Below, one piece after another: positions 34,072 to 42,749 of a DNA stretch of 47,027 nucleotides; position 1 is the stretch's first letter; each line of letters opens with the position of its first letter. The DNA is taken from contig JAFURM010000009.1 of NCBI GenBank assembly GCA_017471925.1, forward strand, positions 1 to 47,027, read 5' to 3'. Under the pieces are notes generated by a model. It did no database searches. It was given only the letters and a program-made list of their open reading frames with translations, and was not told the DNA's origin. The translations under genes and the position numbers were made by a program. The stretch is from Bacteroides sp. (GTDB lineage Bacteria; Bacteroidota; Bacteroidia; Bacteroidales; Bacteroidaceae).

Positions 34072-34599
34072 TTACCAGTTAGCAACAGTGGAGTTAAAGA
34101 TTTGTTCGGCAATATCCTTCACCATGACGGTTATCAGGCCATCCTGAACGGACGTGAGTTGCTGGGAGGAGTCATAGGTCTGGAAGGCGGAGAACTGCTG
34201 GTCGGTAAAGTCCTCCTCATGGTTCGTGTTGTTCACGTAAGAGACCTTGACCGTCAGGGTCAGTTTCACCTTGGAGGAGTAACCGCTGGCATCCACGGCT
34301 TCGTTGTACTGGTTGTAGCCAGTAATCTCACCGCTGATTTCCAGGTCACCGCCCGAATCAACCAGCTGCAGACGTGTCTGCTGGATAAACATATCCTTCA
34401 GTTTCTGATTGAATTCCACCGCCAACGGACCGTAGACATACTCTGCCCTGTTCTCGAAATCGGTTATCGTGATGGTCTTTACCTTATTATAATCTATGGA
34501 ACTGATAGGGGCCAATCCAAAGGAGACCTTGCACGAGTAGACTACCAGTGCCACAATCATCAGTCCCAGGGGAACTATCATCTTCTTAATACAAGCCAT
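34072..34599 (-). CDS. lptE: LptE-family LPS assembly lipoprotein
   Basis: 175 residues with a lipoprotein signal ending in the lipobox VYSC (Cys23) and the LptE-like fold, with ITDFENRAEYVYGPLAVEF early on. LptE plugs LptD and helps place LPS in the outer leaflet. The start at 34599 is preferred to Met7 because only it supplies the positive n-region (KK) of the signal. It overlaps the end of the sigma-54 activator gene by 14 bp, so the two are translationally linked. The window also encodes LptC. Confidence 0.88.
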   Translation of the reverse strand: MACIKKMIVPLGLMIVALVVYSCKVSFGLAPISSIDYNKVKTITITDFENRAEYVYGPLAVEFNQKLKDMFIQQTRLQLVDSGGDLEISGEITGYNQYNEAVDASGYSSKVKLTLTVKVSYVNNTNHEEDFTDQQFSAFQTYDSSQQLTSVQDGLITVMVKDIAEQIFNSTVANW

Positions 34600-35800
34600 A
34601 TTCTTTTATCTTTCTGTATAAAGTGCGCTCTGAGATTTTCAGGTCCTGTGCAGCCGCCTTGCGTTTGCCGTGATGTTTTTCAAGGGCTTTGCGTATCGTT
34701 TCCTTCTCGTTTTCGTCCAGTGCGAGACTCTCTTCCACATACTCTTCCGTGTCCTGGATGTCATCATCCACAGGCTGCACGGGAGCTGCCGGTCTCACTG
34801 CCGTATGGATAATCGTGGGCACGGCATCTGTCTGCATCGGTGCGTTGACAACACCTCCGGCACGCTCGGCCATGATGTTATGCACCAGTTTCTTCAACTC
34901 GGTCACATCCTTGCGCAGGTCAAACAGGATTTGGTAGAGGATTTCGCGCTCACTCTCAAAGCTCTGCGCCTCCTTCGTGCCCAGCAGTGCCGGCAGATGC
35001 GACACATTAAGCGGCATGGGCAGGTAGGTTTTCAGTATGGGGGCATCAATTTCGCGCCGGGTCTCTATGATGGAAATCTGCTCGGTGATGTTCTTCAACT
35101 GGCGCACGTTTCCGGGCCAGGAATAGCTCTGTAGCAGGTGTCGGGCCTCTTCCGTCAGTTGGATGGCAGGCATGCGGTACTTCTCGGCAAAGTCGGAAGA
35201 GAACTTGCGGAACAGCAGGGAGATGTCCTCTCCGCGTTCACGCAGGGAAGGCACCTGGATAGGGATGGTGTTCAAGCGGTAATACAGATCTTCACGGAAG
35301 CGTCCGTTGGCAATGGCCTGTGTCAGGTTCACGTTGGTTGCCGCCACAATACGCACATCGGTCTTCTCCACCTTGGAGGAGCCTACCTTGATGAACTCTC
35401 CACTCTCCAGGACACGCAACAGGCGGGCCTGTGTGGAGAGCGGCAACTCTCCCACTTCATCCAGGAAAATGGTTCCGCCATGAGCCTCACCAAAGTAGCC
35501 TGAACGCTCACCGATGGCACCGGTAAAGGCTCCCTTCTCGTGACCGAAGAGTTCCGAATCTATCGTACCTTCCGGAATGGCTCCACAGTTCACGGCAATA
35601 TATTTCCCATGCTTGCGCTTGCTGTACTGATGGATAATCTGCGGGAAACTCTCCTTACCCACACCGCTCTCTCCCGTTATCAGGACAGAGAGGTCTGTAG
35701 GGGCCACCTGAATGGCTATATCAATGGCCCGCATCAATGCCTCATTGTTGCCAATGATGCCGAAGCGTAGTTTCACCTGCTGTAGTTCCGCTCTCGTCAT
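34586..35800 (-). CDS. Sigma-54-dependent transcriptional activator without sensor domain (PspF-like)
   Basis: 404 residues. The AAA+ domain begins almost at the N-terminus: Walker A GESGVGKES (43-51), the sigma-54 contact loop GAFTGA (90-95) and Walker B GTIFLDE (109-115). There is no receiver, PAS or GAF domain in front. A linker of about 90 residues with Pro and Glu/Asp follows, then a Fis-type helix-turn-helix (about 365-402, ending RTLYRKIKEYGLY). With GAFTGA intact it should remodel RNA polymerase carrying sigma-54 at GG-N10-GC promoters. Lack of a sensor means control by a partner protein, as PspA does for PspF, or by amount. It is 3 bp after pdxA and overlaps lptE. Confidence 0.93.
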   Translation of the reverse strand: MTRAELQQVKLRFGIIGNNEALMRAIDIAIQVAPTDLSVLITGESGVGKESFPQIIHQYSKRKHGKYIAVNCGAIPEGTIDSELFGHEKGAFTGAIGERSGYFGEAHGGTIFLDEVGELPLSTQARLLRVLESGEFIKVGSSKVEKTDVRIVAATNVNLTQAIANGRFREDLYYRLNTIPIQVPSLRERGEDISLLFRKFSSDFAEKYRMPAIQLTEEARHLLQSYSWPGNVRQLKNITEQISIIETRREIDAPILKTYLPMPLNVSHLPALLGTKEAQSFESEREILYQILFDLRKDVTELKKLVHNIMAERAGGVVNAPMQTDAVPTIIHTAVRPAAPVQPVDDDIQDTEEYVEESLALDENEKETIRKALEKHHGKRKAAAQDLKISERTLYRKIKEYGLY

Positions 35801-35803
35801 AGT

Positions 35804-36892
35804 TTATTCTGAAGTATCCAGTTTCAACTTGTCACTATCGTCACGTTTCTCGTAATACTGTTTTCTCAAGGGGTTGGAGCGTATGCTCTGTTCACGCTGG
35901 CGGTTGCGCCACACGTCAATGGCCACATATACGGCCTGGCGGAAAGAGTCCTCGGAAGCGACACCCTTGCCGGCAATGTCATAGGCCGTGCCATGGGCAG
36001 GCGAAGTGCGCACCACCGGCAGACCGGCCGTATAGTTCACCCCTTCGTCCATAGCCAATGCCTTGAACGGAGCCAGGCCTTGGTCATGATACATGGCCAA
36101 TATGCCATCAAAGTGCGTGTAATTGCCCGAGCCCATGAAGCCGTCCACCGGATAGGGGCCGAAGCATTGGATTCCCTTGGCCCTCATGGCCTGAATGGCG
36201 GGGATAATCACCTCCTGCTCCTCGTTGCCCAGCAAGCCGTTTTCACCGGCATGGGGATTCAGGGAGAGAACGGCAATACGTGGTGAGTTGATGCCGAAGT
36301 CCACCTTCAGGGAGCGATGGAAGATGAGCAGTTTCTCCTCAATGGCCTCCTTGGTCACGGCCTCTGCTATCTTGCTGACAGGTATGTGAGCGGTGACCAG
36401 TGCCACACGGAAATCATGTTTCATCAGAATCATCAGTGCCTTGGCACCATTCCCCAGCTTCTCTTCCACATACTCCGTATGTCCCGGGAAAGAGAAGGTT
36501 TCCGACTGGATGGTATGCTTGTTGATGGGAGCCGTCACGATGACGTCTATCAGACCGGCCTTATACTCTTCCACAGCTTTCTCCAGTGCACCCAAAGCAG
36601 CCTTTCCGGCTTCGGGGTCCTGCTTGGAGAACTCCACCTTCACTTCATCGTCCGTACAGTTCACCACGCTCAACCTGTTGGGAGAGGCTTCGGAAGCCGA
36701 GTTCACGATGCTGAAATTGGCGGAGATGTCGAGTGCCTTCCGGTGATAGGCCGCCACCTTGGGCGAGCCATATATAATAGGTGTACACAGCTCCAACATA
36801 GCCGGTTCGGCAAAGGTCTTCAAAATCACCTCATAGCCGACACCGTTGATGTCGCCCTGCGTAATGCCGATTCTTATTTTGTTTTCTTCCAT
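35804..36892 (-). CDS. pdxA: 4-hydroxythreonine-4-phosphate dehydrogenase
   Basis: 362 residues; makes the 3-amino-2-oxopropyl phosphate precursor of pyridoxal 5'-phosphate in the cytoplasm, with NAD+ and a divalent metal. Family motifs in order: ITQGDINGVGYEV, APINKHTIQ, FPGHTEYVEE, LNPHAGENGLLG, YHDQGLAPFKAL and the C-terminal RTSPAHGTAYDIAGKG, which provide the metal-binding His residues. A charged tail of about 30 residues extends past the usual end. It lies 19 bp after the DUF4837 gene. Confidence 0.96.
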   Translation of the reverse strand: MEENKIRIGITQGDINGVGYEVILKTFAEPAMLELCTPIIYGSPKVAAYHRKALDISANFSIVNSASEASPNRLSVVNCTDDEVKVEFSKQDPEAGKAALGALEKAVEEYKAGLIDVIVTAPINKHTIQSETFSFPGHTEYVEEKLGNGAKALMILMKHDFRVALVTAHIPVSKIAEAVTKEAIEEKLLIFHRSLKVDFGINSPRIAVLSLNPHAGENGLLGNEEQEVIIPAIQAMRAKGIQCFGPYPVDGFMGSGNYTHFDGILAMYHDQGLAPFKALAMDEGVNYTAGLPVVRTSPAHGTAYDIAGKGVASEDSFRQAVYVAIDVWRNRQREQSIRSNPLRKQYYEKRDDSDKLKLDTSE

Positions 36893-36911
36893 GTGCGTAA
36901 TATCTGTTTCT

Positions 36912-37952
36912 TTATTTCTGGTTAGTATCCGTATCGTTTGTAATCACCACCGTGGGCATCATGACCTCCATCTGACGCTCATCGGGCATCTTCAGGGTGT
37001 ACAGAGAGGCCTCCATCTGGCGGACGAGGTTACGTTTCAGCTTATCCGGTGAATAGACGAATATCTCTGCCACGACAATGCGTTGGTTGGTCTTGTCTAA
37101 ACGCATGTGGGAGACATACGGCCCACCCATGAAGTCGCCCTTTATTCTCCACAGGCCGCGTGCTTCCAGCGCATATTCTCCCTGCACGGCAATGGGGCGT
37201 ACATCGGTCATCAGCGAATCGGTCATCATGTACATGCCTTCGCGTGCACCGGGAATATTGGCCTTCATCACCGAGTCGCGTTTGTGCACGAAGTATTCCT
37301 TGGTAAAGGTGTCTTTGTCCGTATAGGGGAAGGAGTAGATGACGAAGTTTCTGTCGGCCGTTGCCGTATTGGTACCGGCCCAGAAGAAGTCTTCGCCCGT
37401 CTTGCTGGAAGTCAGTTCGCCCGGCAGCCACACGCTGCAGCCGAAGAGGCTGTCCACTGCATTGGAAATCATATTGCTGTGTTTGTTTTCCAGCAAGATG
37501 ATCTGTCGGTTCATCTCGGCATGGGTAAAGTAGTCCAGGATGACCTGCTTGTTCTTGGTCACATACTCGGCAAAGGATTCTTCGTCGGGGGCCTGGATGG
37601 TAAGCAGTGCCTGCGGATTGGCATAGACATTCTTCGCAGCCGTGAATTTGGGCTGGGTATAACGCTCGCCGTTCACGTCGGCAATGATGATGTTGCGGAT
37701 GAGTTTCAGGGTGGAATCATAATTGGCCGGATCGGTGTACATCATGCGGAAGGAGCGTTCCGACTGCGGGAGTCCGGGTACGTCAGTATCCAACACATTA
37801 TAGAGTGCCCGGCCGGCAGGACGTTCCCACATGTCCTGGTCTATCACCACCAGAATCTCATAAGCGCGTCCACTGGAAGTAGGCGTCAGCGCATCGCACG
37901 AAGAGAGCACCATCGTCACAGCAATGCATACATAAAACAAAATCTTCTTCAT
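36912..37952 (-). CDS. DUF4837 family lipoprotein
   Basis: 346 residues from the ATG at 37952; the longer frame to 38009 begins upstream of the promoter -7 element. The signal ends in a lipobox LSSC (Cys19), so it is a lipoprotein. The mature part opens with the DUF4837 block SGRAYEILVVIDQDMW and contains YTDPANYDSTLKLIRNIIIA. This family is found next to pdxA or rlmN in Bacteroidetes and has no known activity. It has its own -7 element but probably also receives transcript from rlmN. Confidence 0.85.
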   Translation of the reverse strand: MKKILFYVCIAVTMVLSSCDALTPTSSGRAYEILVVIDQDMWERPAGRALYNVLDTDVPGLPQSERSFRMMYTDPANYDSTLKLIRNIIIADVNGERYTQPKFTAAKNVYANPQALLTIQAPDEESFAEYVTKNKQVILDYFTHAEMNRQIILLENKHSNMISNAVDSLFGCSVWLPGELTSSKTGEDFFWAGTNTATADRNFVIYSFPYTDKDTFTKEYFVHKRDSVMKANIPGAREGMYMMTDSLMTDVRPIAVQGEYALEARGLWRIKGDFMGGPYVSHMRLDKTNQRIVVAEIFVYSPDKLKRNLVRQMEASLYTLKMPDERQMEVMMPTVVITNDTDTNQK

Positions 37953-37973
37953 ATCATTTCTTTTTATTGGGTA

Positions 37974-37981
37974 CAAAACTA
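37974..37981 (-). promoter_or_regulatory. Promoter -7 element of the DUF4837-secG unit
   Basis: TAGTTTTG on the minus strand fits TAnnTTTG, about 22 nt before the ATG at 37952. Directly upstream is an inverted repeat CAGATAA / TTATCTG (37982-38006 region) that could be a regulator site or a weak rlmN terminator. Confidence 0.45.
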
Positions 37982-38019
37982 CAGATAAATCCATACATCT
38001 TATCTGCAAAGTCTATAAA

Positions 38020-39066
38020 TTATATTAATTCCGGGTTATTCTCTTCCTGCTTGGCCGTGGAGAGCATGCCGCATGCGGCATAGATATCTTCTCCACGCGA
38101 AGCCCGGATGGTGGTGAACAGTCCGTGGGAGGTCAGATAGTCACGCAAGGCCGTCATGGTCTCCATGTCGGCTCCCTGTAGTTCCACTCCCGGTATGGCA
38201 TGGAAACGAATCAGGTTGATGCGACAGTCCATTCCCCGCAAGAGTTTCAGCAGTTCCTTGGCATAGAGCAACGAGTCGTTCACTCCCTTGAAAACAATGT
38301 ATTCAAAGGAAAGACGACGCTGTTTGCTAAAATCATAGTTTCTTAACAGGTCTACAATCTCCGTGATGGAGAAGGCCTTCTCGGCCGGCATCAGGTCGCG
38401 GCGCTGATGGGGTATCGGCGAATGCAGGCTGATGGCCAGATGGCACTCCGACTCTTCCACAAAGCGTTTCAAGCCCTTGCGAAGTCCCACCGACGAGAGG
38501 GTCACCCGCTTGGGGCTCCAGGCATAGCCATAGGGGGCGGTCATGATTTCCAACGCCTTCAGCACTTCGTCCAGGTTGTCCAAGGGTTCGCCCATTCCCA
38601 TCATGACCACGTTAGTCAGCTTGTCCCGCTCCGGCAGCGAGTTGATTTGATTGATGATTTGATGGGCGGTCAGATTGGCAGTAAAGCCCTGCTTGCCGGT
38701 CATGCAGAACTTGCAGTTCATCTTGCAGCCCACTTGGGAGGAGACGCAAAGAGTGGCCCGGTCTTCATCCGGGATATAGACGGCTTCCACATAGTGTGCG
38801 TCACCTGCGCGGTAAAGGTACTTCACCGTACCGTCCACCGAGCGCATGGCATCCACCGGAGGCTCTGCGCCCACCTCATAGATATCCTTCAAAAATCCCC
38901 GGTGTTTCAGTGACAAGTTGGTCATCTCATCAATGGTGGTCACCCTTTTCACATAGAGCCACGAAGCTATCTGCTTGGCCGTAAAGGCGGGCATTCCCAG
39001 GTTCTTCACCACTTGCTGCAACTCCGGCAATGTCATTCCTAAAAGAGGCTGTTTGTGCATATCCAT
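38020..39066 (-). CDS. rlmN: Dual-specificity 23S rRNA/tRNA methyltransferase RlmN
   Basis: 348 residues from the ATG at 39066 (alternatives are GTG 39069 and ATG 39060). A radical SAM enzyme that puts a C2 methyl on A2503 of 23S rRNA and on A37 of some tRNAs. The [4Fe-4S] cysteines are Cys114, Cys118 and Cys121 (GCKMNCKFCMTGK), and the C-terminal cysteine that forms the methyl-transfer intermediate is Cys332 in YAACGMLS. The MMGMGEPL motif binds SAM. Presence of the catalytic cysteine pair separates it from plain radical SAM relatives; Cfr, which modifies C8, is the nearest alternative, but length and context favour RlmN. Confidence 0.95.
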   Translation of the reverse strand: MDMHKQPLLGMTLPELQQVVKNLGMPAFTAKQIASWLYVKRVTTIDEMTNLSLKHRGFLKDIYEVGAEPPVDAMRSVDGTVKYLYRAGDAHYVEAVYIPDEDRATLCVSSQVGCKMNCKFCMTGKQGFTANLTAHQIINQINSLPERDKLTNVVMMGMGEPLDNLDEVLKALEIMTAPYGYAWSPKRVTLSSVGLRKGLKRFVEESECHLAISLHSPIPHQRRDLMPAEKAFSITEIVDLLRNYDFSKQRRLSFEYIVFKGVNDSLLYAKELLKLLRGMDCRINLIRFHAIPGVELQGADMETMTALRDYLTSHGLFTTIRASRGEDIYAACGMLSTAKQEENNPELI

Positions 39067-39091
39067 CACCTTTTCTTATTTATTCATTACG

Positions 39092-39122
39092 CAAAGGTAA
39101 CAATAAAGTTGCAGAAAGGCAA
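39092..39122 (-). promoter_or_regulatory. rlmN promoter
   Basis: Minus strand TTGC (39122-39119) then TACCTTTG (39099-39092), 19 bp between: a complete Bacteroidetes promoter with a leader of about 20 nt. Confidence 0.65.
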
Positions 39123-39157
39123 CGATGCCCACGAAAATGAGTGGACAAAGCATGAAA

Positions 39158-39186
39158 AAAGCCATCCGGCACAACCGGATGGCTTT
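39158..39186 (-). terminator. Terminator of the coaX-ppiD operon
   Basis: AAAGCCATCCGG and CCGGATGGCTTT form a perfect 12-bp stem with a 5-nt loop; on the minus strand six T residues follow. It lies 35 bp beyond the foldase stop. Confidence 0.85.
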
Positions 39187-39220
39187 CTTTGAGGATATCT
39201 GATGAATGAATCTTGCCGAC

Positions 39221-41350
39221 TTAGAAATAGAGGTAACGGCTGTCCTTCACCTCTGCCTTCAGATAGAGGTCATTGATGAACTGGGTAGCCATACGCACAT
39301 GCATATTCTGCAGTGTGGCCTCTTCAGTCTCCTGATTGTAGGTGTCGTTCATCTTCTCTTCGCCGTAAGCCTGCAGAACAAAGACTCCGGCATTACCCTT
39401 GATGGGAGCACTCAGCTTGTTCAGTTCGGCAACCGATGCATAGGCACTTACCAAAGGCTCGCTGCTGCGCAAAGCAGGCACATAGGCGGGAGCGGCAAAA
39501 GTGACATGCTTCACGGAGTCGCTCACGGCATTTTCCATGGCCTTATACTGCTCGAAGGTAGTGGCACCCGCAGCCTTCATGTCGGCCATAATCTTCTCGG
39601 CCTTCTTGTCGCGGATGATTTCTCTTCTCAGTTCATCCTTCACCAGTGCAAACGGACGATAGCCTTCAGGAATGATGGCAGAAACGCCAACCACCATCAT
39701 GTGGTCGCTTTCTCCACATTCGTACAGACCGGACACCTCACCTACCTTGGCATCGAAAATCCATCTCAAGGCGGGCAGTGTGTTCTTGATACCGGCAACG
39801 CCATGTCTGTCGCTGCTCAGGTTGTCCATCGGGTAGAGTCTGTAGCCTGCATCTTCAGCGTTGTCCATCATCTTCTGCAGCGTGTTGTTGGCAGTGATGA
39901 ATGAGCTGAAATCGTTGTAGGCTTTATTATAAGTCTCCTTGCTGAATTCCACCTGACGCTTCACGACAGCCACCTTATATTTATCCTGCATGTCTTTTCT
40001 GTCCAGAATCTGCAGGATGATGCTGCCCTGTCCCAACGGGAGATTAAGCAGTTCCTTGGGAGCGGCAGTGGTGATGGCCGTAAGGTATTTCAGGTCATCG
40101 CCGGAAATCTGTGCGCCTTCATACTGGTTAGAGGTCAGTGTCTGTGTGTCACCGGTCTGACCGTACTTCTTGGCCAGTTCCACGAAATCGGCACCGTTCC
40201 TGATAGCTGTGTAGATGCTGTCGGCCAGCGTCTGGGTCTTGGCAGCACTTTCGGCAATCACCTGAATCTGACGGAACTCTATGGCATCAGGCATGGAAGC
40301 CTTGGCCAGCACTTTGAAAGAGTTCAGGGTGTTGTCGGACATGTTGTAGTAAGGACCGAACACGCCACCTACTGCGACAGAATCCAGACGGCTTGCGACG
40401 TCTGTAGGCAAAGCACGCGTCGTGTAGTACAAATCCACGTAAGGAACTTCAGAACCGGTGGAGCGTACAAAGGAGGTATAGTCTGCAGGAGCAGCTTCCA
40501 GCTGTGCGGTATACTCTTCCATCTCGCTCTGCAGGGCGGCTCTGTCTTCTTCACTGGCTGTTACCTCTACGTCAATGTAACGGATGTTACGGGTTTCGGC
40601 CATCTGTTTGTAGCGTGCCTTCTTCTTGTCATAGAGTGCCTTCAGCTCGGAATCGCTCACGGTAATGGTAGAATCGGCAATGGCTGAATAAGGCAAGGCA
40701 GCCAGCAGGAGGTCCTTCTGGTTCACACGGGCATCGAAAGCGTCCTGTGCCTCAACCGGATTGGCAATCAGGGAATTGGCAATCAGAGAAGTGTACTTCT
40801 CCTGCAGGCGGGTCTGTGCCAGTGTTTTTTCCACAAATGACCAATAGTTGAACACCTTGTCATATCCCGTTTGGGTTCTGTATTGTTCGGGCATTGCTGC
40901 ATAGTCTGCCAGGAACTTCTTCAGGGCATCCTTGTCAAACACGCCGGTCTGTTGGTTGGTAAAGGGAGTTCTTTGGAGCAAGGGGTGCGTACCTTCGTTC
41001 ACCAGAGCCTCAATTTCAGCCTTGGTCACGGTCAGGCCCAGCTTCTTGGCTTCGCTTTCCACCAGCTTGTTGTTGACGTATGCGCTCCACACTTGGTCCT
41101 TGATTTGGTTGCTCTGTTCTTCGCTCAGTGCGTTGAGGTTACTGGTAAACTTCACCACTTCCGTGTATTCCTCTACCAATGCCTGATAATCCTGAGCAGA
41201 GAGTGTCTCTCCGTTCACTTCACCAACGTCGTGTGACTGTTGGGGTGCAAACGCTTTCCAGGCATCACCGGCCACGAAAGCAAACAAGGCTACGCCCACC
41301 ACAATCACCAATAAAGGTCCTTTAGACCTGATCTTTTGTAATGTTGCCAT
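39221..41350 (-). CDS. ppiD: PpiD/SurA-like peptidyl-prolyl isomerase
   Basis: 709 residues with one N-terminal membrane anchor (about 12-29) and a long periplasmic part: a SurA_N-like chaperone segment with GEVNGETLSAQDYQAL near residue 43, a parvulin (rotamase) region in the middle with KKYGQTGDTQTL, and a C-terminal helical part. This is the PpiD plan, a membrane-tethered foldase near the Sec exit that helps outer-membrane proteins fold. The gene closes an envelope operon. The symbol reflects architecture; substrate range is not shown. Confidence 0.88.
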   Translation of the reverse strand: MATLQKIRSKGPLLVIVVGVALFAFVAGDAWKAFAPQQSHDVGEVNGETLSAQDYQALVEEYTEVVKFTSNLNALSEEQSNQIKDQVWSAYVNNKLVESEAKKLGLTVTKAEIEALVNEGTHPLLQRTPFTNQQTGVFDKDALKKFLADYAAMPEQYRTQTGYDKVFNYWSFVEKTLAQTRLQEKYTSLIANSLIANPVEAQDAFDARVNQKDLLLAALPYSAIADSTITVSDSELKALYDKKKARYKQMAETRNIRYIDVEVTASEEDRAALQSEMEEYTAQLEAAPADYTSFVRSTGSEVPYVDLYYTTRALPTDVASRLDSVAVGGVFGPYYNMSDNTLNSFKVLAKASMPDAIEFRQIQVIAESAAKTQTLADSIYTAIRNGADFVELAKKYGQTGDTQTLTSNQYEGAQISGDDLKYLTAITTAAPKELLNLPLGQGSIILQILDRKDMQDKYKVAVVKRQVEFSKETYNKAYNDFSSFITANNTLQKMMDNAEDAGYRLYPMDNLSSDRHGVAGIKNTLPALRWIFDAKVGEVSGLYECGESDHMMVVGVSAIIPEGYRPFALVKDELRREIIRDKKAEKIMADMKAAGATTFEQYKAMENAVSDSVKHVTFAAPAYVPALRSSEPLVSAYASVAELNKLSAPIKGNAGVFVLQAYGEEKMNDTYNQETEEATLQNMHVRMATQFINDLYLKAEVKDSRYLYF

Positions 41351-41444
41351 TTTAGTTAATCGATTATATTATTGTTACTATTTTCTCTACTTTTTCATTT
41401 TAGCGCACGAAGATACAAAAAATGCCGATACGTATCTATTTATT

Positions 41445-41468
41445 CCTGAAAAAAATGCTTTTTTCAGG
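41445..41468 (-). terminator. Hairpin directly after gldE
   Basis: CCTGAAAAAA / TTTTTTCAGG, 10 bp with a 4-nt loop, starting 2 bp after the gldE stop on the minus strand. The A/T-rich stem may be only an attenuator before ppiD, which has a poor -7 (TATCTTCG, 41408-41415) and a palindrome GATACGTATC (41427-41436) ahead of it. Confidence 0.4.
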
Positions 41469-41470
41469 GA

Positions 41471-42739
41471 TTATTCCCTCACTTTAAGGCGTACCAGCTC
41501 TATTTTCGTGGCCGAAACCTTGATTATCTTGAATTCATAATTGCCAATCGTCACCACCTCGTGCAGTTTGGGGAAACTCTGGTAGCGGTTCAATATCAGA
41601 CCGCCAATCGTGAGGTAATCGTCCGACTCCGGCAGCTCCAGGTTGAAGGTCTCGTTCACCTTCCAAATCTCCAAGCGTGCCGAGAGCACATACTCATGTT
41701 CGCCCAGCTGCTTGCAGACGTAGGAGGTGTTGTCGTGCTCGTCCTCAATATCGCCGAAGATTTCCTCCACCAGGTCTTCCAGGCAAACGACTCCCGATGT
41801 TCCGCCAAACTCGTCCACCACCACGGCAATGGTCTTCTTCTGCTGCATGAAAAGTTTCATCAGCTTGTGGGCAGCCATGGTTTCGGGCACGATAGGCACC
41901 TCCTTGATGTGGTCACACCAGTTCTGCGGATTGCGGAACATTTCCGAGGAGTGGATATATCCCACCACATTATCAATATTACCGTTATAGACCAATATCT
42001 TGGAAATGCCCGACTCCACGAAGAGACTCTTCAGCTCTTCCAGGGAGGCAGAACGCTCCACGGCGACAATCTCCGTGCGGGGCACGATGCAGTCCCTGAT
42101 CTTCACATTGGAGAAGTCCAGGGCATTCTGGAAAATCTTCACCTCAGCATCCAGTTCCTCCTCACTGGTCGCATTTTCAATACTGGATTGCACGAAATAG
42201 TCCAGGTCCACCTTTCCGAAAGCCTTGGCCTGCACATCCTTATTGATTTTCATGCCGAATATGCGCAGGAAGATGTTGGAAAGTCCCGAAGCCAACTTGG
42301 AAATGGGATAGAGCACCACATAGCACACCCCAAGAGGCAGGGCAAAGATGCGCAGCATGAGGTTGGGGTCTATCTTGAAGAGGGTCTTCGGCAAGAACTC
42401 TCCGGTCACCAGTATAATCAGAGTGGAGAGCACCGTCTGGGTCAATAGCATCAGGAAATCATTGGGTATCAGTCCGGCCATAAGCCCCACAATCAGCTTG
42501 GCCATGAAAATACTGTAGACAACCAGCGCGATGTTGTTGCCCACCAGCATGGTGGAGATGAAATTATCGGCATGGGCAAAGAAGCGCGACAGGATGGACG
42601 ACGTCAGTCCCTCCTTGCGGTCCATTTCAAAACGCAGCTTGTCCACAGAGACAAAAGCAATCTCCATGCCCGAGAAGAAGGCGGAGAAAGCCATAGCTAC
42701 CAACAAACAAATTATTTCGGATATCGTCAAAATTTCCAT
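41471..42739 (-). CDS. gldE: GldE-type CNNM/CBS domain membrane protein
   Basis: 422 residues: an N-terminal CNNM (DUF21) membrane domain of three to four segments with FSGMEIAFVSVDKLRFEMD, a pair of CBS domains (about 200-330) beginning at the RDCIVPRTEIVAVE stretch, and a C-terminal CorC_HlyC domain (DDYLTIGGLILNR). The CorC/HlyC family is linked to Mg2+ and other metal transport; the Bacteroidetes branch is named GldE after gliding motility, although gut Bacteroides do not glide. It follows lptC by 10 bp. Hemolysin activity is not implied. Confidence 0.85.
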   Translation of the reverse strand: MEILTISEIICLLVAMAFSAFFSGMEIAFVSVDKLRFEMDRKEGLTSSILSRFFAHADNFISTMLVGNNIALVVYSIFMAKLIVGLMAGLIPNDFLMLLTQTVLSTLIILVTGEFLPKTLFKIDPNLMLRIFALPLGVCYVVLYPISKLASGLSNIFLRIFGMKINKDVQAKAFGKVDLDYFVQSSIENATSEEELDAEVKIFQNALDFSNVKIRDCIVPRTEIVAVERSASLEELKSLFVESGISKILVYNGNIDNVVGYIHSSEMFRNPQNWCDHIKEVPIVPETMAAHKLMKLFMQQKKTIAVVVDEFGGTSGVVCLEDLVEEIFGDIEDEHDNTSYVCKQLGEHEYVLSARLEIWKVNETFNLELPESDDYLTIGGLILNRYQSFPKLHEVVTIGNYEFKIIKVSATKIELVRLKVRE

Positions 42740-42749
42740 AGTAACAACA

